Of a stretch of DNA of 24,277 bases, positions 23,860 to 24,277 are shown one piece after another. Position 1 is the stretch's first letter, and every line of letters starts with the position of its first letter. The stretch is from Blastocatellia bacterium (GTDB lineage Bacteria > Acidobacteriota > Blastocatellia > Pyrinomonadales > Pyrinomonadaceae): NCBI GenBank assembly GCA_003487805.1, contig DNNE01000041.1:9573-33849 (forward strand), in the 5' to 3' direction. Below the pieces are notes generated by a model that had not been told where the DNA came from, made no database searches, and was given only the letters and a program-made list of their open reading frames with translations. The position numbers and the translations under genes are program-made.

Positions 23860-24277
23860 TCACAATAGATACCTCTCGTCAAATTCGATACCCGCCGCGT
23901 TGAGAAGCTCTCTCAGTTCATCGACAAAGAAATGTTTACGATGATGCGCCTCCTGCGTGGCAATGTAGCGCCGCACTGAGTCGGTCGCCGTGGGGCTTAC
24001 GGTGAACGCCGCATAACCCTCTTGCCAGGCGAATCTGCGATTAAAATTCTCTTTAGCCCACGTGGACGATTCCTTCTTCAAGTCGCGAAGTACATCCGCG
24101 ATGCAATGCACTGGCCTCCGGACTCGCCAGGATATGGACATGATCCTCAACTCCGCCGACAATCTCGGGCACGCCGTTCATGCCTTTAATAATCCCGCCG
24201 AGGTAAGCATGAAGACGTGGCTGCCATTCGGGCTTAATGAAGCGTCGCCGCTCCTTGGTCGAGAAGACGATGTGATA
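23860..24277 (-). pseudogene. REP-associated/IS200-like Y1 transposase, frameshifted and cut by window edge
   Basis: On the reverse strand the window edge reads YHIVFSTKERRRFIKPEWQP, continuing to GGVEDHVHILAS, the HUH (His-x-His) nuclease motif of Y1 transposases, in one frame down to about 24122. The family sequence then resumes in another frame as RPVHCIADVLRDLKKESSTW, through VRRYIATQEAHHRKHFFVDE and ending IEFDERYLL at 23860. The Tyr of YIATQ is the likely nucleophile. The two frames meet at 24115-24124, where one extra base in CCGGAGG explains the shift, so the gene is probably inactive unless this is a sequencing error. The N-terminus lies outside the window. Codon use and family match strongly in both halves. 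Palindromes adjoin the 3' end. Confidence 0.85.

Overview
The window looks like a chromosomal stretch from a soil-type Acidobacteriota, most likely near Blastocatellia/Pyrinomonadales. That is inferred from gene content, not from a marker gene. The signs are an Oar-like TonB receptor with an N-terminal carboxypeptidase-regulatory domain, a PadR regulator with the DLYSGLIRLHILYHA signature, an ADOP-type duplicated permease, a DUF305/LVIVD-type pair, and many short intergenic palindromes. There is no rRNA, tRNA, CRISPR array, integrase or phage gene in view.

Layout, left to right. (1) 1-1443, minus strand: the N-terminal 237 residues of a TonB-dependent receptor running off the left edge, preceded by a small secreted Cys-rich protein. 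(2) 1643-8090: a PadR repressor divergent from a three-gene tripartite efflux operon (TolC-like, RND pump, membrane-fusion adaptor). (3) 8155-11386: a tiny zinc-ribbon gene on the minus strand, then a DUF305 protein with a Met-rich linker and a large secreted LVIVD-like protein on the plus strand, possibly a copper-related pair. (4) 11631-14025, minus strand: a PAS-GGDEF-EAL cyclic-di-GMP enzyme followed by a zinc-ribbon membrane protein. (5) 14791-20919, plus strand: a beta-lactamase-fold serine hydrolase, a secreted GxxH protein of EreA/ChaN/TraB type, an ADOP permease and a VOC-fold protein, all separated by hairpin repeats. (6) 21181-23668: a DUF899 thioredoxin-like protein, an ArfB-like release factor divergent from an RluA-type pseudouridine synthase, and a small gene overlapping the synthase by 4 bp. 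(7) 23760-24277: palindromes followed by a frameshifted Y1 (REP-associated/IS200-like) transposase running off the right edge.

The coding genes belong mostly to known families. The least explained structure is between the genes. There is a roughly 75-190 bp composite repeat in three copies (14467, 17640, 20345). There are also clusters of tiny palindromes with exactly three-base loops, many built on GGC-NNN-GCC (16360-16521 and 21992-22114), and further hairpins next to the broken transposase. These look like non-autonomous REP-type elements, possibly once mobilised by a Y1 transposase. I see no clear new multi-gene system. The most testable novel ideas are the repeat families, the DUF305/LVIVD pair and the Cys-rich/TonB pair.
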